Shown here piece by piece: positions 1 to 10,081 of a DNA stretch of 64,000 nucleotides (position 1 is its first letter; every line of letters begins with the position of its first letter). The translations under genes and the position numbers were made by a program. Source of the DNA: Pseudomonas tohonis. Lineage in GTDB: Bacteria > Pseudomonadota > Gammaproteobacteria > Pseudomonadales > Pseudomonadaceae. The stretch lies in NCBI RefSeq assembly GCF_012767755.2, contig NZ_AP023189.1:5396001-5460000 (forward strand), given 5' to 3'. The notes beneath the pieces were generated by a model. That model was given only the letters and a program-made list of their open reading frames with translations. It was not told the origin of the DNA and ran no database searches.

Positions 1-450
1 CCAGGTGAGCACGATCAGCTCTGCATCGATGTCCGGACCGGGCAGGTTGAAGACTTCCACGCCGATCTGGTGGAACTGGCGGTAGCGGCCCTTCTGCGGT
101 TTCTCGTAGCGGAACATCGGGCCCGCGTACCACAGCTTCTGCACCTGGCCGCCGCCGGTCATGCCGTGCTCCAGCACGGCACGCACGCAACCCGCGGTGC
201 CTTCGGGGCGCAGGGTCAGGGATTCTTCGTTGCGGTCGAGGAAGGTGTACATCTCCTTGTCGACCACATCGGTGCCCTCGCCGATGCCGCGGGCGAAGAG
301 TTCGGTGAACTCGAGGATCGGCAGGCGGATCTCGCGGTAACCGTAGCTGTCCAGCAGGTCTGCCAGGGTGCGTTCCAGGTAACGCCAGGCAGGGGTCTGC
401 TCCGGCAGGATGTCGTTCATGCCACGAATGGCTTGCAGCGTCTTGCTCAC
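1..450 (-). CDS. hisS: histidyl-tRNA synthetase, N-terminal part (cut by window edge)
   Basis: This is the first 150 codons of a class II aminoacyl-tRNA synthetase that charges tRNA-His in the cytoplasm. The protein begins [20 protein letters not shown], the typical HisRS start, and includes the motif 2 region ([11 protein letters not shown], then [15 protein letters not shown]), which binds ATP and the acceptor end. The start is a GTG at 448-450; no ATG fits the conserved N-terminus. The gene continues past base 1. It is the last gene seen in the long minus-strand run and starts 12 bases after ispG stops, so it is probably co-transcribed with it. Identity is secure; only the truncation limits the call. 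Confidence 0.96.
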   Translation of the reverse strand, partial: MSKTLQAIRGMNDILPEQTPAWRYLERTLADLLDSYGYREIRLPILEFTELFARGIGEGTDVVDKEMYTFLDRNEESLTLRPEGTAGCVRAVLEHGMTGGGQVQKLWYAGPMFRYEKPQKGRYRQFHQIGVEVFNLPGPDIDAELIVLTW

Positions 451-462
451 TCGGAATCCTTA

Positions 463-1575
463 TCAGCTGCGGGCGATGACGGCCGCGTCAGCTTCGACCT
501 TTTCAGCCGCTTTGCGGCGGATCAGCTTTTCCAGCTCTTCCACCAGGTTGTCATTGTTCAGCTTCTGCGCCGGCTTGCCGTCGATGTAGATGAGGTTGTT
601 CGGCGTGCCGCCGGTCAGCCCCACATGGGCTTCCTTGGCTTCGCCGGGCCCGTTCACCACGCAGCCGATCACGGCGACGTCCAGCGGGACCAGCAGGTCC
701 TCGAGGCGGCCTTCCAGTTCGTTCATGGTCTTGACCACGTCGAAGTTCTGCCGCGAGCAGCTCGGGCAGGCGATGAAGTTGATGCCACGGGAACGAAGGC
801 GCAGGGACTTGAGGATGTCGTAGCCGACCTTGATCTCTTCCACCGGGTCGGCGGCCAGCGAGATGCGGATGGTATCGCCAATCCCGTCGGCGAGCAGCAT
901 GCCCAGGCCCACGGCGGATTTCACCGTGCCGGAGCGCAGGCCGCCGGCTTCGGTGATGCCCAGGTGCAGCGGCTGGACGATCTGGGTGGCCAGCAGGCGG
1001 TAGGCTTCCACCGCCATGAACACGTCGGACGCCTTGACGCTGACCTTGAAGTCCTGGAAGTCCAGGCGGTCCAGGTGCTCGACATGGCGCAGCGCGGACT
1101 CCACCAGGGCTTGCGGGGTGGGCTCGCCGTACTTCTTCTGCAGGTCCTTTTCCAGCGAGCCGGCGTTGACGCCGATGCGGATCGGGATGCCACGGTCACG
1201 GGCGGCATCGACCACGGCACGCACGCGGTCTTCACGGCCGATGTTGCCCGGGTTGATGCGCAGGCAGTCGACGCCCAGCTCCGCCACGCGCAGGGCGATG
1301 GTGTAGTCGAAATGGATGTCGGCGACCAGGGGAACGCGGACCTGCTGCTTGATCTTGCCGAAGGCCTCGGCGGCCTCCATGTCCGGCACCGAGACGCGGA
1401 CGATATCGGCACCCGCCTCTTCCAGCCGGCGGATCTGGCCGACGGTGGCGGCGACGTCGCAGGTATCGGTATTGGTCATGCTCTGGACGGCGATCGGGGC
1501 GTCGCCGCCCACGGGCACGGAGCCGACCCAGATCTTGCGGGACTGGCGGCGTTTGATCGGGGATTCGCAATGCAT
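463..1575 (-). CDS. ispG: 4-hydroxy-3-methylbut-2-en-1-yl diphosphate synthase (flavodoxin)
   Basis: IspG (GcpE) catalyses the penultimate step of the MEP isoprenoid pathway, turning MEcPP into HMBPP with a [4Fe-4S] cluster. The 370-aa protein has the TIM-barrel N-terminal half and a C-terminal cluster domain. The expected ligands are visible: Cys270 and Cys273 ([11 protein letters not shown]), Cys305 ([11 protein letters not shown]) and Glu312. Length is normal for proteobacteria. It starts three bases after rodZ stops and ends 12 bases before hisS, so it reads as part of one transcript. Its cluster must be supplied by an assembly machine such as the Isc system encoded upstream in the same run. 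Confidence 0.97.
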   Translation of the reverse strand: MHCESPIKRRQSRKIWVGSVPVGGDAPIAVQSMTNTDTCDVAATVGQIRRLEEAGADIVRVSVPDMEAAEAFGKIKQQVRVPLVADIHFDYTIALRVAELGVDCLRINPGNIGREDRVRAVVDAARDRGIPIRIGVNAGSLEKDLQKKYGEPTPQALVESALRHVEHLDRLDFQDFKVSVKASDVFMAVEAYRLLATQIVQPLHLGITEAGGLRSGTVKSAVGLGMLLADGIGDTIRISLAADPVEEIKVGYDILKSLRLRSRGINFIACPSCSRQNFDVVKTMNELEGRLEDLLVPLDVAVIGCVVNGPGEAKEAHVGLTGGTPNNLIYIDGKPAQKLNNDNLVEELEKLIRRKAAEKVEADAAVIARS

Positions 1576-1578
1576 GGC

Positions 1579-2616
1579 TTATTGCCCCAGTTTCAGGCGA
1601 GCGGTCTCACCGTGGGTGTAGGGCGCCACATCGACGGCCTGGCCGTTGTAGCTGACCTGGGCGCCACGGGCGTAACCCAGGCGCAGCTCGAACGGCGGCC
1701 TGCCGGCCAGCTCGACCGACTCGCCGCTGCGCTTCAGGGCGCTGAGCAGGACCTTGCCATCGGCGTCGGTCACCTGGGTCCAGCAATTGGCGACGAACTG
1801 GATGCGCACCAGGCCCTGCCCGGCGGCAGCGACCACCGGAGCCTGTGCAGGTGCGGCAGGCGCGGTGGCGGCAGGAGCCGTGGGCGCAGCAGGCGCCACG
1901 GGAGCGGCCGGAGTGGTGGCCGTGGCGGCGCTCGGTGCAACGGGGGCGCTGGTGGCCGGCGCACTGGACTGGGGCAGGGGCAGGGCCTGGGTCGGCGCGG
2001 TGGAGGCGGCGGTCGGGGGCGTGCCTTCCGGCTGAGCGGCGACCTCGGGGGAGAGTTCGCCCGGGGCGCCCTCCTCGCCCTGCTGGGCCTCGACGACCGC
2101 CTGGTCCTCGGGTTCGTCCAGCGGGTGGATCTGGGTGGTGCCGTCGGCGCTCTCGACCTCGACGTGCTCCATGCTGATGTCGGCGGTTTCACCGCTGCGG
2201 CGCTCGGCCTGGTCCTGCCACCAGAGGAAGCCGATGACGCCGAGGACCAGCAGGATGGCGAAGCTGACGAAGCGCAGGACGCTCTGCGACAGGCGCACGG
2301 GCTCCTCGATGCGACCCAGGCTGTGGACGTTGCTGCCAGTGGCGTCGGTGCCGGTATAGAGGTCGAAGTCGGTCACCAGGCGCGCCTGGTCCATGCCCAG
2401 CAGCTTGGCGTAGGCACGGATGTAGCCCCGGGCGAAGGTGTGGCCGGGCAACTGGTCGAAAGAGCCCGCTTCGAGCTGGCGCAGGGCCTGTTCGGTCAGG
2501 TTCAGCTGTCGCGCGACCTCGGCAAGGCTCAGGTCCTTGCTTTCACGCGCCTGCCGCAGGGTCTCGCCTGGGTTGGCACGGGTCGCCGCGGCAATTTCGG
2601 GTTGCGACGCTTTCAT
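1579..2616 (-). CDS. rodZ: cytoskeleton protein RodZ
   Basis: RodZ links MreB filaments to the inner membrane and helps set rod shape. The 345-aa protein shows the classic order: a cytoplasmic HTH/Xre-like domain (about residues 15-85, containing LAEVARQLNLTEQALRQLE), a single membrane span (about 111-133, FVSFAILLVLGVIGFLWW), a long low-complexity Ala/Pro/Thr linker (about 180-265) and a C-terminal periplasmic DUF4115-like beta domain (about 266-345). The start codon overlaps the pilF stop as ATGA, so the two genes are probably translationally coupled. The linker is the likely site of length variation between strains. Family assignment is firm from the architecture. Confidence 0.93.
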   Translation of the reverse strand: MKASQPEIAAATRANPGETLRQARESKDLSLAEVARQLNLTEQALRQLEAGSFDQLPGHTFARGYIRAYAKLLGMDQARLVTDFDLYTGTDATGSNVHSLGRIEEPVRLSQSVLRFVSFAILLVLGVIGFLWWQDQAERRSGETADISMEHVEVESADGTTQIHPLDEPEDQAVVEAQQGEEGAPGELSPEVAAQPEGTPPTAASTAPTQALPLPQSSAPATSAPVAPSAATATTPAAPVAPAAPTAPAATAPAAPAQAPVVAAAGQGLVRIQFVANCWTQVTDADGKVLLSALKRSGESVELAGRPPFELRLGYARGAQVSYNGQAVDVAPYTHGETARLKLGQ

Positions 2617-3368
2617 CTTTGCTCCGACAGGTATTGCTGGTATTCCGGCGTGCCGGGATAGAGTCGTTTGAGTTGCAGGCCCAGGCTCGCCGCCTGGTCG
2701 CGGTCATCGAACACGGTGGCCAGACGGGTGCCGAGCAGAAGGCTGCGGGCAGTCTGGGGGGCGATCTTGCTGTAGCGGTCGTAGTAGTCGCGCGCCGGAA
2801 CGTACTGCTTCTCGGCATAGGACAGGTCCGCCATCTCCAGCAACGCTACCGGCTGCTGACGGTTGAGACGCAGGGACTTGTCGAAGTGCTGCTTGGCCAG
2901 GTCCGGGCGGTTCATCCGCAGGGCGGTCAGGCCAAGGTTCTCGAATACGCGGGAGCGCTCGGGGTAGAGGCTGTCTTCGGCAGCCTGTTCGAAGCGCTTG
3001 TAGGCTTCCTCGTAGCGCTTCTGCTCGTAGAGGAAACCACCGTAGTTGTTGAGGATGCGCGAATCGGTGCGCGAGGACAGGGCCTTGCGGAAATGCTCGT
3101 CGGCGAGCTTGGGTTCCATTTCGGTCTGGAACACCAGGGCCAGCGCGGCGTTGGCGTCGGCGCTGGAGGAGTCGAGTTCCAGGGCCTTGCGCAGGGGCAC
3201 CTTGGCGCGCTCGGCGGCACCCTGGGACAGGTAGCCGATGCCCAGCTGGATGTAGGCATCGCGGGCCTTGTCGCGGCCTTCCGCGGTCTTCATCGGGTCA
3301 ACGGAGCCAGTGGACACACAGCCCACCAGGCTGGCGAAAACGAGAAGCAGCGCGGGGCGCAAGGTCAT
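2613..3368 (-). CDS. pilF: type IV pilus biogenesis/stability protein PilF (PilW), TPR lipoprotein
   Basis: PilF is the outer-membrane pilotin needed for multimerisation and localisation of the PilQ secretin of type IV pili. I start it at the ATG at 3366-3368, giving 251 aa with a lipoprotein signal: a hydrophobic stretch ending in LVGC, with Cys17 as the lipidation site. The mature part is a run of about six TPR motifs (for example YIQLGIGYLSQGAAERAKVPL). A longer open frame reaching 3587 exists, but the extra N-terminus would bury the signal peptide inside rlmN and is rejected. It lies 13 bases after rlmN and overlaps rodZ by four bases. Confidence 0.94.
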   Translation of the reverse strand: MTLRPALLLVFASLVGCVSTGSVDPMKTAEGRDKARDAYIQLGIGYLSQGAAERAKVPLRKALELDSSSADANAALALVFQTEMEPKLADEHFRKALSSRTDSRILNNYGGFLYEQKRYEEAYKRFEQAAEDSLYPERSRVFENLGLTALRMNRPDLAKQHFDKSLRLNRQQPVALLEMADLSYAEKQYVPARDYYDRYSKIAPQTARSLLLGTRLATVFDDRDQAASLGLQLKRLYPGTPEYQQYLSEQR

Positions 3369-3381
3369 GGATGTCCTCTCT

Positions 3382-4530
3382 TCAGTTTCGGTTGGCAGCG
3401 TTCTGCGGTGCGTCGCCATCGCCATTGAGCTGGCGCACGGCGATGTAGCGCTCGCTGCGACGGGTACGATCCTGGACCTGGCCGACCAACTGGCCGCAGG
3501 CGGCATCGATGTCATCGCCGCGCGTGGTGCGCACGGTGACGTTGTGCCCGGCCTTGTGGAGCATGTCCTGGAAGCGACGAATGGCATTATTGCTCGGTCG
3601 CTCGTACCCCGAGAAAGGAAAGGGATTAAACGGAATCAGGTTGATCTTGCAAGGAAAATCCTTGAGGAGTGCGATCATCTGCTCAGCGTGGGCCGGCTGA
3701 TCGTTCACATCCTTGAGCAGGGTGTACTCGATGGTCAGGAAACGCTTCTCGCCCAGGCGGGAGATGTAGCGGTTGCAGGCCTCGAGCACCACCGCCAGGG
3801 GGTACTTCTTGTTGATCGGCACCAGTTGGTTGCGCAACTCGTCGTTCGGCGCGTGCAGCGACAGCGCCAGGGATACGTCGGTGACTTCGGCGAGCTTGTC
3901 GATCATCGGCGCGACGCCGGAGGTGGACAGGGTCACCTTGCGCTTGGAAATGCCGTAGCCGAGGTCGTCCATCATGATGTTCATGGCGGCTACCACGTTG
4001 TCGAAGTTCAGCAGCGGCTCGCCCATGCCCATCATCACCACGTTGGTGATGGCGCGGTCGATCTTGGCCGGGACGGTGCCGAAGGACTTGTTGGCGATCC
4101 AGACCTGGCCGATGACTTCGGCCGCGGTGAGGTCGCTGTTGAAACCCTGCTTGCCGGTGGAGCAGAAGCTGCAGTCCAGCGCGCAGCCCGCCTGGGAGGA
4201 GACGCAGAGGGTGCCGCGCCCGCCTTGCGGGATGTACACGGTCTCAACGCAGCTGCCGGACGCCACGCGCACCACCCACTTGCGGGTGCCGTCGCTGGAG
4301 ATGTCCTGGCTGACGATCTCGGGACCGCGAATCTCGGCAGAGGCCTTGAGCTTGTCGCGCAAGGCCTTGCCGATATTGCTCATGGCGTCGAAGTCATCGA
4401 CGCCAAAGTGGTGAATCCATTTCATCACCTGTCCGGCACGGAAACGCTTCTCCCCGATGGATTCGAAGAAGCTCTCCAGTTGCGGCTGGGTCAGGCCCAG
4501 CAGGTTAACTTTACCGGTGGATTCAGTCAT
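3382..4530 (-). CDS. rlmN: dual-specificity 23S rRNA A2503 / tRNA A37 C2-methyltransferase
   Basis: RlmN is a radical-SAM enzyme that methylates C2 of A2503 in 23S rRNA and of A37 in some tRNAs. The 382-aa protein carries the radical-SAM CxxxCxxC motif (Cys116, Cys120, Cys123 in [11 protein letters not shown]), which binds a [4Fe-4S] cluster. The C-terminal Cys in DIDAACGQL fits the methyl-carrying cysteine of the family. Glycine-rich SAM contacts (MGMGEPLLN) and the HAPNDELR segment are present. It follows ndk by 24 bases and precedes pilF by 13. The need for an Fe-S cluster makes its place downstream of isc functionally sensible. Confidence 0.97.
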   Translation of the reverse strand: MTESTGKVNLLGLTQPQLESFFESIGEKRFRAGQVMKWIHHFGVDDFDAMSNIGKALRDKLKASAEIRGPEIVSQDISSDGTRKWVVRVASGSCVETVYIPQGGRGTLCVSSQAGCALDCSFCSTGKQGFNSDLTAAEVIGQVWIANKSFGTVPAKIDRAITNVVMMGMGEPLLNFDNVVAAMNIMMDDLGYGISKRKVTLSTSGVAPMIDKLAEVTDVSLALSLHAPNDELRNQLVPINKKYPLAVVLEACNRYISRLGEKRFLTIEYTLLKDVNDQPAHAEQMIALLKDFPCKINLIPFNPFPFSGYERPSNNAIRRFQDMLHKAGHNVTVRTTRGDDIDAACGQLVGQVQDRTRRSERYIAVRQLNGDGDAPQNAANRN

Positions 4531-4554
4531 GGCTTCACCCTCGTGCCTTCGCTA

Positions 4555-4986
4555 TCAGCGAATACGAGCGCACACCTCGGTGGCGGCGAAGAAGTAGGCG
4601 ATCTCGCGAGCAGCGGAAGCCTCGGAGTCGGAACCGTGTACGGCGTTTTCGTCGATGGAGACGGCGAAGTCAGCGCGGATGGTGCCGGCGTCGGCTTTCT
4701 TCGGGTCGGTAGCGCCCATCAGTTCACGGTTCTTGGCGATGGCGCCTTCGCCTTCCAGCACCTGCACGACGACCGGGCCGGAGGTCATGAAGGAAACCAG
4801 ATCCTTGAAGAAGGGACGCTCTTTGTGCTCGGCGTAGAAGCCACCGGCTTCGCGCTCGGAGAGCTGGACCATCTTGGCGGCAACGACGCTCAGGCCGGCT
4901 TTTTCGAAACGGGTGACGATCTCGCCAACCACGTTCTTGGCAACGGCATCGGGCTTGATGATGGACAGGGTACGTTCAACGGCCAT
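4555..4986 (-). CDS. ndk: nucleoside-diphosphate kinase
   Basis: Ndk transfers the gamma phosphate of ATP to nucleoside diphosphates and balances the NTP and dNTP pools. At 143 aa the length is typical. The sequence begins [18 protein letters not shown]; the active-site histidine lies in the NAVHGSDS signature. A purine-rich ribosome site (CTGGAG) precedes the ATG. The 93-base gap to iscX upstream holds a hairpin that also contains a TATAAT sequence, so ndk may have its own promoter as well as read-through from isc. Identity is certain. Confidence 0.98.
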   Translation of the reverse strand: MAVERTLSIIKPDAVAKNVVGEIVTRFEKAGLSVVAAKMVQLSEREAGGFYAEHKERPFFKDLVSFMTSGPVVVQVLEGEGAIAKNRELMGATDPKKADAGTIRADFAVSIDENAVHGSDSEASAAREIAYFFAATEVCARIR

Positions 4987-5018
4987 GTGAAACTCCAGAA
5001 ATCAGGATTAAAGCGAAA

Positions 5019-5046
5019 AATTAAACCCGCGAATTATACGCGGGTT
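5019..5046 (-). terminator. hairpin terminator after iscX
   Basis: On the minus strand an 8-bp stem, AACCCGCG / CGCGGGTT (5024-5031 with 5039-5046), encloses a 7-base loop and is followed by TAATTTTTCGC. It lies between iscX and ndk and most likely ends, or partly ends, the isc transcript. The loop region contains TATAAT, discussed under findings. Confidence 0.7.
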
Positions 5047-5079
5047 CCTGTTAAATGCGTAGGGTCAGCAGACCGGGCT

Positions 5080-5280
5080 TCAGTCGGCTTCTTCGATCCA
5101 GGCCGCCTGGATGGCTTCGAGGACCTTCTCGCCGCCACGCTGGCTGTCGTCATCGAACTCCGGCAGGCTCACGACCCACTTATGCAGGTCGACGAAGTTG
5201 ACGTAGCGCGGGTCAACCTCAGGCTTGCTCTCGGCCAGCTGGATGGCGATCTCCAGAACATCGACCCATTTGAGACTCAT
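5080..5280 (-). CDS. iscX: Fe-S cluster assembly protein IscX
   Basis: IscX is a small acidic protein that binds IscS and iron and tunes the rate of cluster assembly. The 66-aa product (MSLKWVDVLEIAIQLAE...) has the conserved acidic face, with PEVDPRYVNFVDLHKWV and a Glu/Asp-rich C-terminus. It is the last gene of the isc operon, nine bases after fdx, and is followed by a hairpin terminator. Length matches the family (about 66 aa). Confidence 0.95.
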   Translation of the reverse strand: MSLKWVDVLEIAIQLAESKPEVDPRYVNFVDLHKWVVSLPEFDDDSQRGGEKVLEAIQAAWIEEAD

Positions 5281-5289
5281 GCTCGTTCC

Positions 5290-5628
5290 TCAGTGCTTTT
5301 CAGAAACCTGGTTGAGAGTGTATTTGGGAATCTCCACGACGAGATCGACCTCGCCCACGACCGCCTGGCAGGACAGTCGCGACTCGGCTTCCAGGCCCCA
5401 GGCCTTGTCCAGCATGTCGTCCTCGAGCTCGTCGGACGCCTCGAGGGAGTTGAAACCCTCGCGCACCACGACGTGGCAGGTGGTGCAGGCGCAGGACATC
5501 TCGCAGGCGTGCTCGATCTCCAGGCCGTTGCGCATGGCCGCGGCGATGATGGTTTCGCCCGGCTGGGCCTCGACCACCATCCCCTCAGGGCAGTGCTCGG
5601 CGTTGGGCAGAAATACGATCTGCGGCAT
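5290..5628 (-). CDS. fdx: ISC-type [2Fe-2S] ferredoxin
   Basis: This adrenodoxin-type ferredoxin supplies electrons during Isc cluster assembly. The 112-aa protein has the ligand set Cys42, Cys48, Cys51 and Cys87 (ACEMSCACTTC, then LSCQAVV), the CX5CX2C...C pattern of the family; Cys46 is the extra conserved cysteine of ISC ferredoxins. It starts three bases after the hscA stop, so the two are tightly coupled. Role and family are well supported. Confidence 0.97.
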   Translation of the reverse strand: MPQIVFLPNAEHCPEGMVVEAQPGETIIAAAMRNGLEIEHACEMSCACTTCHVVVREGFNSLEASDELEDDMLDKAWGLEAESRLSCQAVVGEVDLVVEIPKYTLNQVSEKH

Positions 5629-5631
5629 CAG

Positions 5632-7491
5632 TCATTCCTCGATTTCATTCAGTCGGCGGCCCGCCAGGGCGGCCTTGACGCTGGCATCCATGCGCCGGGC
5701 CGCGAAGGCGTCGGTCACCTGGGTCAGCCGCTTGGTTTGCTGTTCGATGGCAGCGCCGTCGGTACCCGCCAACAGACCCTGCAGCTGCTCCAGCTGGTAG
5801 TCGATGGCGATGCGCTCCTCGGCACTGAGCAATGCGTCGCCGTCAGCCTGCAGCGCCGCCTGCACGGCTTCGATCAGGCGCTGGGCGTCGACCTGCTGCT
5901 CGCGCAGGGCGCGGGCGACCTTGTCGTCACCGGCGTACTGGAAGGAGTCCTGCAGCATGCGGGTGATTTCGCCATCGGTCAGACCGTAGGACGGTTTCAC
6001 CTGGATGCTCGCCTCGACACCGGAGGAGGTCTCGCTGGCGGTCACGCCCAGCAGGCCATCGGCGTCCACCTGGAAGGTCACGCGGATCTTCGCGGCGCCT
6101 GCCACCATGGGCGGGATGCCACGCAATTCGAAACGGGCCAGGGACCGGCAGTCCTTGATCAGCTCGCGCTCACCCTGGAGCACGTGGATCATCATGGCGG
6201 TCTGGCCGTCCTTGTAGGTGGTGAACTCCTGGGCACGGGCGACGGGAATGGTGGTGTTGCGCGGAATCACCTTCTCCATCAGGCCACCCATGGTTTCGAG
6301 CCCCAGGGACAGCGGGATCACGTCCAGCAGCAGCAACTCTTCGCCGCGCTTGTTACCCGCCAGGGTGTCCGCCTGGACGGCGGCGCCGATGGCGACGACC
6401 TGGTCGGGATCGATGTCGGTCAGGGGCTGACGGGAAAAAAGCTCGCCGACCGCCTCGCGCACCCGCGGCACGCGGGTGGAACCACCCACCATGACCACCG
6501 CCTCGACCTCGTCGAGGTCGATGCCGGCATCGCGCACGGCACGACGACAGGCCTTGAGACTGCGAGCCACCATGGGCTCGATGAGTTCATCGAAGCGGGC
6601 ACGGGTCAGTTGGCCCGACCATTGCGCATAGCGCACCTCGACCGCATCGGCAGAGGTCAGCGCTTCCTTGGCGGCGCAAGCGGCCTCCAGCAGGCTGCGC
6701 TGGGCGCCCGGATCCAGGTCCGCGGAAAGGCCGGCCTGCTCGACGATCCAGCCCGCCAGGGCATGGTCGAAATCATCCCCGCCCAAGGCGCTGTCGCCAC
6801 CGGTGGCCATGACTTCGAAGACGCCACGGGTCAGGCGCAGGATGGAGATATCGAAGGTACCGCCACCCAGGTCATAGATGGCCACGACGCCTTCCGCCTG
6901 CTTGTCCAGCCCGTAGGCCACGGCAGCGGCAGTGGGCTCGTTGAGCAGGCGCAGGACGTTCAGGCCGGCGAGGCGCGCGGCATCCTTGGTGGCCTGGCGC
7001 TGGGCATCGTCGAAATAGGCGGGAACGGTGATCACCGCACCGACCAGCTCGCCACCCAGGGTGGCTTCGGCACGCTGGCGCAAGGCACGGAGGATTTCAG
7101 CGGAGACCTCCACAGGGCTCTTGGCACCCTGCACGGTCTCGATGAACGGCATGTGCGACTCGCCGGTGGTGAAGCGGTAGGGGAGCTGCTCACCCAGTTG
7201 CTTCACATCCTCGAGGCCGCGCCCCATGAAGCGCTTGACCGACAGGACGGTGTTGAGGGGATCGGCGGATGCGGCGTCCTTGGCCGAGCGGCCGACCTCG
7301 ACGCGATCGGCGTGATAGCGCACGGCGGACGGCATGATGACCTGGCCGTCGGCATCGGCGAGCGGCGCGGAAACGCCACTGCGAACGGCGGCTACCAGGG
7401 AATTCGTGGTGCCCAGGTCGATACCCACCGCCAGGCGGCGCTGGTGCGGTTTGGGGCTCTGTCCGGGTTCGGCGATCTGCAGTAGGGCCAT
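5632..7491 (-). CDS. hscA: Fe-S cluster assembly chaperone HscA (Hsp70 class)
   Basis: HscA is the specialised Hsp70 that, with HscB, releases the cluster from IscU by recognising its LPPVK motif. The 619-aa protein has the ATPase domain ([12 protein letters not shown] near the N-terminus, [25 protein letters not shown]) and a C-terminal substrate-binding domain with a helical lid. I use the ATG at 7489-7491 ([11 protein letters not shown]); an in-frame start at 7524 would add 11 unlikely residues. hscB lies 48 bases upstream and fdx three bases downstream. Assignment to HscA rather than DnaK rests on length and operon context. Confidence 0.96.
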   Translation of the reverse strand: MALLQIAEPGQSPKPHQRRLAVGIDLGTTNSLVAAVRSGVSAPLADADGQVIMPSAVRYHADRVEVGRSAKDAASADPLNTVLSVKRFMGRGLEDVKQLGEQLPYRFTTGESHMPFIETVQGAKSPVEVSAEILRALRQRAEATLGGELVGAVITVPAYFDDAQRQATKDAARLAGLNVLRLLNEPTAAAVAYGLDKQAEGVVAIYDLGGGTFDISILRLTRGVFEVMATGGDSALGGDDFDHALAGWIVEQAGLSADLDPGAQRSLLEAACAAKEALTSADAVEVRYAQWSGQLTRARFDELIEPMVARSLKACRRAVRDAGIDLDEVEAVVMVGGSTRVPRVREAVGELFSRQPLTDIDPDQVVAIGAAVQADTLAGNKRGEELLLLDVIPLSLGLETMGGLMEKVIPRNTTIPVARAQEFTTYKDGQTAMMIHVLQGERELIKDCRSLARFELRGIPPMVAGAAKIRVTFQVDADGLLGVTASETSSGVEASIQVKPSYGLTDGEITRMLQDSFQYAGDDKVARALREQQVDAQRLIEAVQAALQADGDALLSAEERIAIDYQLEQLQGLLAGTDGAAIEQQTKRLTQVTDAFAARRMDASVKAALAGRRLNEIEE

Positions 7492-7539
7492 GCTTGTCTG
7501 TTTTTCAGGCACACCACCGTCCATGCGGCGATGCGCGGG

Positions 7540-8061
7540 TTAGTCGTCGAGGCGCTCTTCCAGTTGGCGCACTTCGTGAGTCAGCTTGTCGAGGAACTGC
7601 ATGCGGCGCACCAGGCGCTCGGCTTCCTCGCGACGGGCGTCGTCGCTCCAGCAGGCGGAGAAAGCCTGGTCCAGATCGGCCTGGGCCACCTTGAGTCGCC
7701 GCTTGAAGGTCGCGACACCAGGCAGGTCCGCACTGTCCTGCAACTCCTCGAGCTCTTCCCGCCACTGCATCTGCTGCAGCAGGAACTCGGGGTCCTTGAC
7801 GGTCGCCTCGAGCGGCAGCTCGTGCCCACGGACGGCCAGCAGGTAGCGCGCCCGACGGGGCGCACTCTTCAGCGTCTGGTAGGCCTCGTTCAATTGCGCC
7901 GCGTGCTCCACCGCCAAGCGCTGCTCACGCTCGGGGGCATCGACGAAGCGATCCGGGTGAGCATTGCGCGCCAGCTCGCGATAGCGGGACGCCAATTGGT
8001 CGAGGTCGAGATCGAAGCCGGGCTTCAGGTCGAACAATGCGAAATGACAGGGGGTACCCAC
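7540..8061 (-). CDS. hscB: Fe-S cluster co-chaperone HscB (J protein)
   Basis: HscB is the J-domain partner that delivers IscU to HscA and stimulates its ATPase. The N-terminal J domain contains the HPD motif (NAHPDRF); the C-terminal helical half binds IscU. I place the start at a GTG at 8059-8061 ([16 protein letters not shown]), which gives 173 aa, the length I recall for P. aeruginosa, eight bases after the iscA stop. A longer open frame to 8100 would overlap iscA and is unlikely. Function is clear; only the start codon is inferred. Confidence 0.94.
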   Translation of the reverse strand: MGTPCHFALFDLKPGFDLDLDQLASRYRELARNAHPDRFVDAPEREQRLAVEHAAQLNEAYQTLKSAPRRARYLLAVRGHELPLEATVKDPEFLLQQMQWREELEELQDSADLPGVATFKRRLKVAQADLDQAFSACWSDDARREEAERLVRRMQFLDKLTHEVRQLEERLDD

Positions 8062-8069
8062 GGAACGCC

Positions 8070-8393
8070 TCAGACGTTGAAGCTCTCGCCGCAACCACAC
8101 TCGCCGCGAACGTTAGGGTTGTTGAACTTGAACCCCTCGTTGAGGCCTTCGCGGACGAAGTCCAGCTCGGTGCCGTCGAGGTAGACCAAGCTCTTCGGGT
8201 CGATGATCACCTTCACGCCGAAGCTTTCGAAGACCATGTCCTCGCCCGCCAACTCATCGACGAACTCCAGGACATAGGCCAGGCCGGAACAACCCGTGGT
8301 GCGAACACCCAGGCGGATACCTTCACCCTTGCCGCGCCCCTCGAGGGAACGGCGCACGTGGTCGGCGGCGGAAGCGGTCATGCTGATGGCCAT
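8070..8393 (-). CDS. iscA: iron-sulfur cluster assembly protein IscA
   Basis: IscA is an A-type carrier that accepts Fe-S clusters or iron and passes them to target enzymes. The 107-aa protein has the three invariant cysteines Cys35 (TGCSGLAY), Cys99 and Cys101 (GECGCGESF). Length is exactly typical. It lies 25 bases after iscU and eight bases before the hscB GTG start, inside the standard isc gene order. Confidence 0.97.
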   Translation of the reverse strand: MAISMTASAADHVRRSLEGRGKGEGIRLGVRTTGCSGLAYVLEFVDELAGEDMVFESFGVKVIIDPKSLVYLDGTELDFVREGLNEGFKFNNPNVRGECGCGESFNV

Positions 8394-8418
8394 AGCGACT
8401 CCTTACTCGGTCGAGCGG

Positions 8419-8805
8419 TTAGAGCAGACCCTTCTTCTGCTTGTAGTCCTGGACAGCCGCCTTGATGGCGTCCTCGGCCAGGACCGAGCAGTGGATCTTC
8501 ACCGGCGGCAGCGCCAGTTCTTCGGCAATGGTGGTGTTCTTGATCGCAGCGGCTTCGTCCAGGGTCTTGCCCTTCATCCACTCGGTGGCGAGGGAACTGG
8601 AGGCGATGGCCGAACCGCAGCCGTAGGTCTTGAACTTGGCGTCTTCGATGACGCCCTGCTCGTTGACCTTGATCTGCAGGCGCATCACGTCGCCGCACGC
8701 CGGAGCGCCGACCATGCCGGTACCGACATCGGGATCTTCAGCGTCGAGCTTGCCGACGTTGCGCGGGTTTTCGTAGTGGTCGATGACCTTTTCGCTGTAT
8801 GCCAT
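8419..8805 (-). CDS. iscU: Fe-S cluster scaffold protein IscU
   Basis: IscU is the scaffold on which [2Fe-2S] and [4Fe-4S] clusters are built from sulfur given by IscS. The 128-aa product keeps the ligands Cys37, Asp39, Cys63 and Cys106 and the HscA recognition motif LPPVK (residues 99-103). It follows iscS by 31 bases and precedes iscA by 25. All functional residues are intact. Confidence 0.98.
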   Translation of the reverse strand: MAYSEKVIDHYENPRNVGKLDAEDPDVGTGMVGAPACGDVMRLQIKVNEQGVIEDAKFKTYGCGSAIASSSLATEWMKGKTLDEAAAIKNTTIAEELALPPVKIHCSVLAEDAIKAAVQDYKQKKGLL

Positions 8806-8836
8806 GGTGCTTATTCCTCACTCATCAGGGGTGGCG

Positions 8837-10051
8837 TCAGTGCGCCTGCCATTCGACCGTCGAGAGGTCGACGCCCTCTTTGTACATATCCCACAGCGGG
8901 GACAATTCACGGAGCTTGTCTACGGCTTCACGGACCTTGCTGGCGGCGTAATCCACTTCTTCTTCGGTGGTGAAGCGGCCAAAGGTGAAACGGATGGAGC
9001 TGTGCGCCAACTCGTCGTTGCGGCCCAGTGCGCGCAGCACGTAGGACGGCTCGAGAGAGGCGGAGGTGCAGGCCGAGCCCGAGGAGACCGCGAGGTCCTT
9101 GAGGGCCATGATCAGCGATTCGCCTTCGACGTAGTTGAAGCTGATGTTCAGGTTGTGCGGCACGCGGGAGGTGGCGCTACCGTTGAGGTAGAGCTCTTCC
9201 ATGCCATCCACGGCAGCCCAGAAGCGGTCCGCCAGCGCCTTGATGCGCTGGTTCTCGGAGGCCATTTCCTGCTTGGCGATGTGGAAGGCTTCACCCATGC
9301 CGACGATCTGGTGGGTGGCGAGGGTGCCGGAACGCATGCCGCGCTCATGACCACCACCGTGCATCAGGGCCTCCAGGCGCACGCGCGGCTTGCGGCGTAC
9401 GTAGAGGGCACCGATCCCCTTGGGACCGTAGGTCTTGTGGGCGGAGAAGGACATCAGGTCGACCTTCAGCTTGTCCAGGTCAATCTCGACCTTGCCGGTG
9501 GACTGGGCCGCGTCGACATGGAACAGGATGCCGCGGGCACGGGTCAGTTCGCCGATGGCCGCGATGTCGTTGATGGTGCCGATCTCGTTGTTCACGTGCA
9601 TCACCGACACCAGGATGGTGTCTTCGCGCAAGGCCGCTTCGACCATGGCGGGAGTGATCAGGCCATCTTCGCCCGGCTCGATGTAGGTGACTTCGAAGCC
9701 TTCGCGCTCGAGTTGGCGAGTGGTATCCAGGACCGCCTTGTGCTCGATCTTGGAGGTGACGATGTGCTTGCCCTTGGTGTGGTAGAAGTGCGCCACACCC
9801 TTGATGGCCAGGTTGTCGGACTCGGTGGCACCGGAGGTCCAGACGATCTCGCGCGGGTCGGCATTGACCAGTTCGGCAACCTGGCGACGGGCGTTCTCGA
9901 CCGCTTCCTCGGCCCTCCAGCCGAACACGTGGGAACGCGAGGCCGGGTTGCCGAAGTTGCCATCGACCAACAGGCAGTCGCTCATCTTCTGCGCCACCCG
10001 CGGGTCCACTGGCGTCGTGGCGGAGTAGTCCAGGTAAATCGGCAATTTCAT
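8837..10051 (-). CDS. iscS: cysteine desulfurase IscS
   Basis: IscS is a PLP enzyme that takes sulfur from L-cysteine as a persulfide and feeds IscU, tRNA thiolation and other pathways. The 404-aa protein shows the PLP lysine Lys206 ([12 protein letters not shown]) and the catalytic loop Cys328 ([10 protein letters not shown]). Length is the same as E. coli IscS. It follows iscR by 30 bases as the first structural gene of the operon. The cysteine biosynthesis gene cysE sits just upstream of iscR. Confidence 0.98.
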   Translation of the reverse strand: MKLPIYLDYSATTPVDPRVAQKMSDCLLVDGNFGNPASRSHVFGWRAEEAVENARRQVAELVNADPREIVWTSGATESDNLAIKGVAHFYHTKGKHIVTSKIEHKAVLDTTRQLEREGFEVTYIEPGEDGLITPAMVEAALREDTILVSVMHVNNEIGTINDIAAIGELTRARGILFHVDAAQSTGKVEIDLDKLKVDLMSFSAHKTYGPKGIGALYVRRKPRVRLEALMHGGGHERGMRSGTLATHQIVGMGEAFHIAKQEMASENQRIKALADRFWAAVDGMEELYLNGSATSRVPHNLNISFNYVEGESLIMALKDLAVSSGSACTSASLEPSYVLRALGRNDELAHSSIRFTFGRFTTEEEVDYAASKVREAVDKLRELSPLWDMYKEGVDLSTVEWQAH

Positions 10052-10081
10052 CGGTTATCTCCTATCAGGCGGGCGCCCTGC

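Noticed and set aside
3268..7485. 1405-codon plus-strand open frame across rlmN, ndk, iscX, fdx and hscA
   Set aside because: It runs antisense through five well-identified genes and ignores their boundaries; it is a codon-bias artefact.
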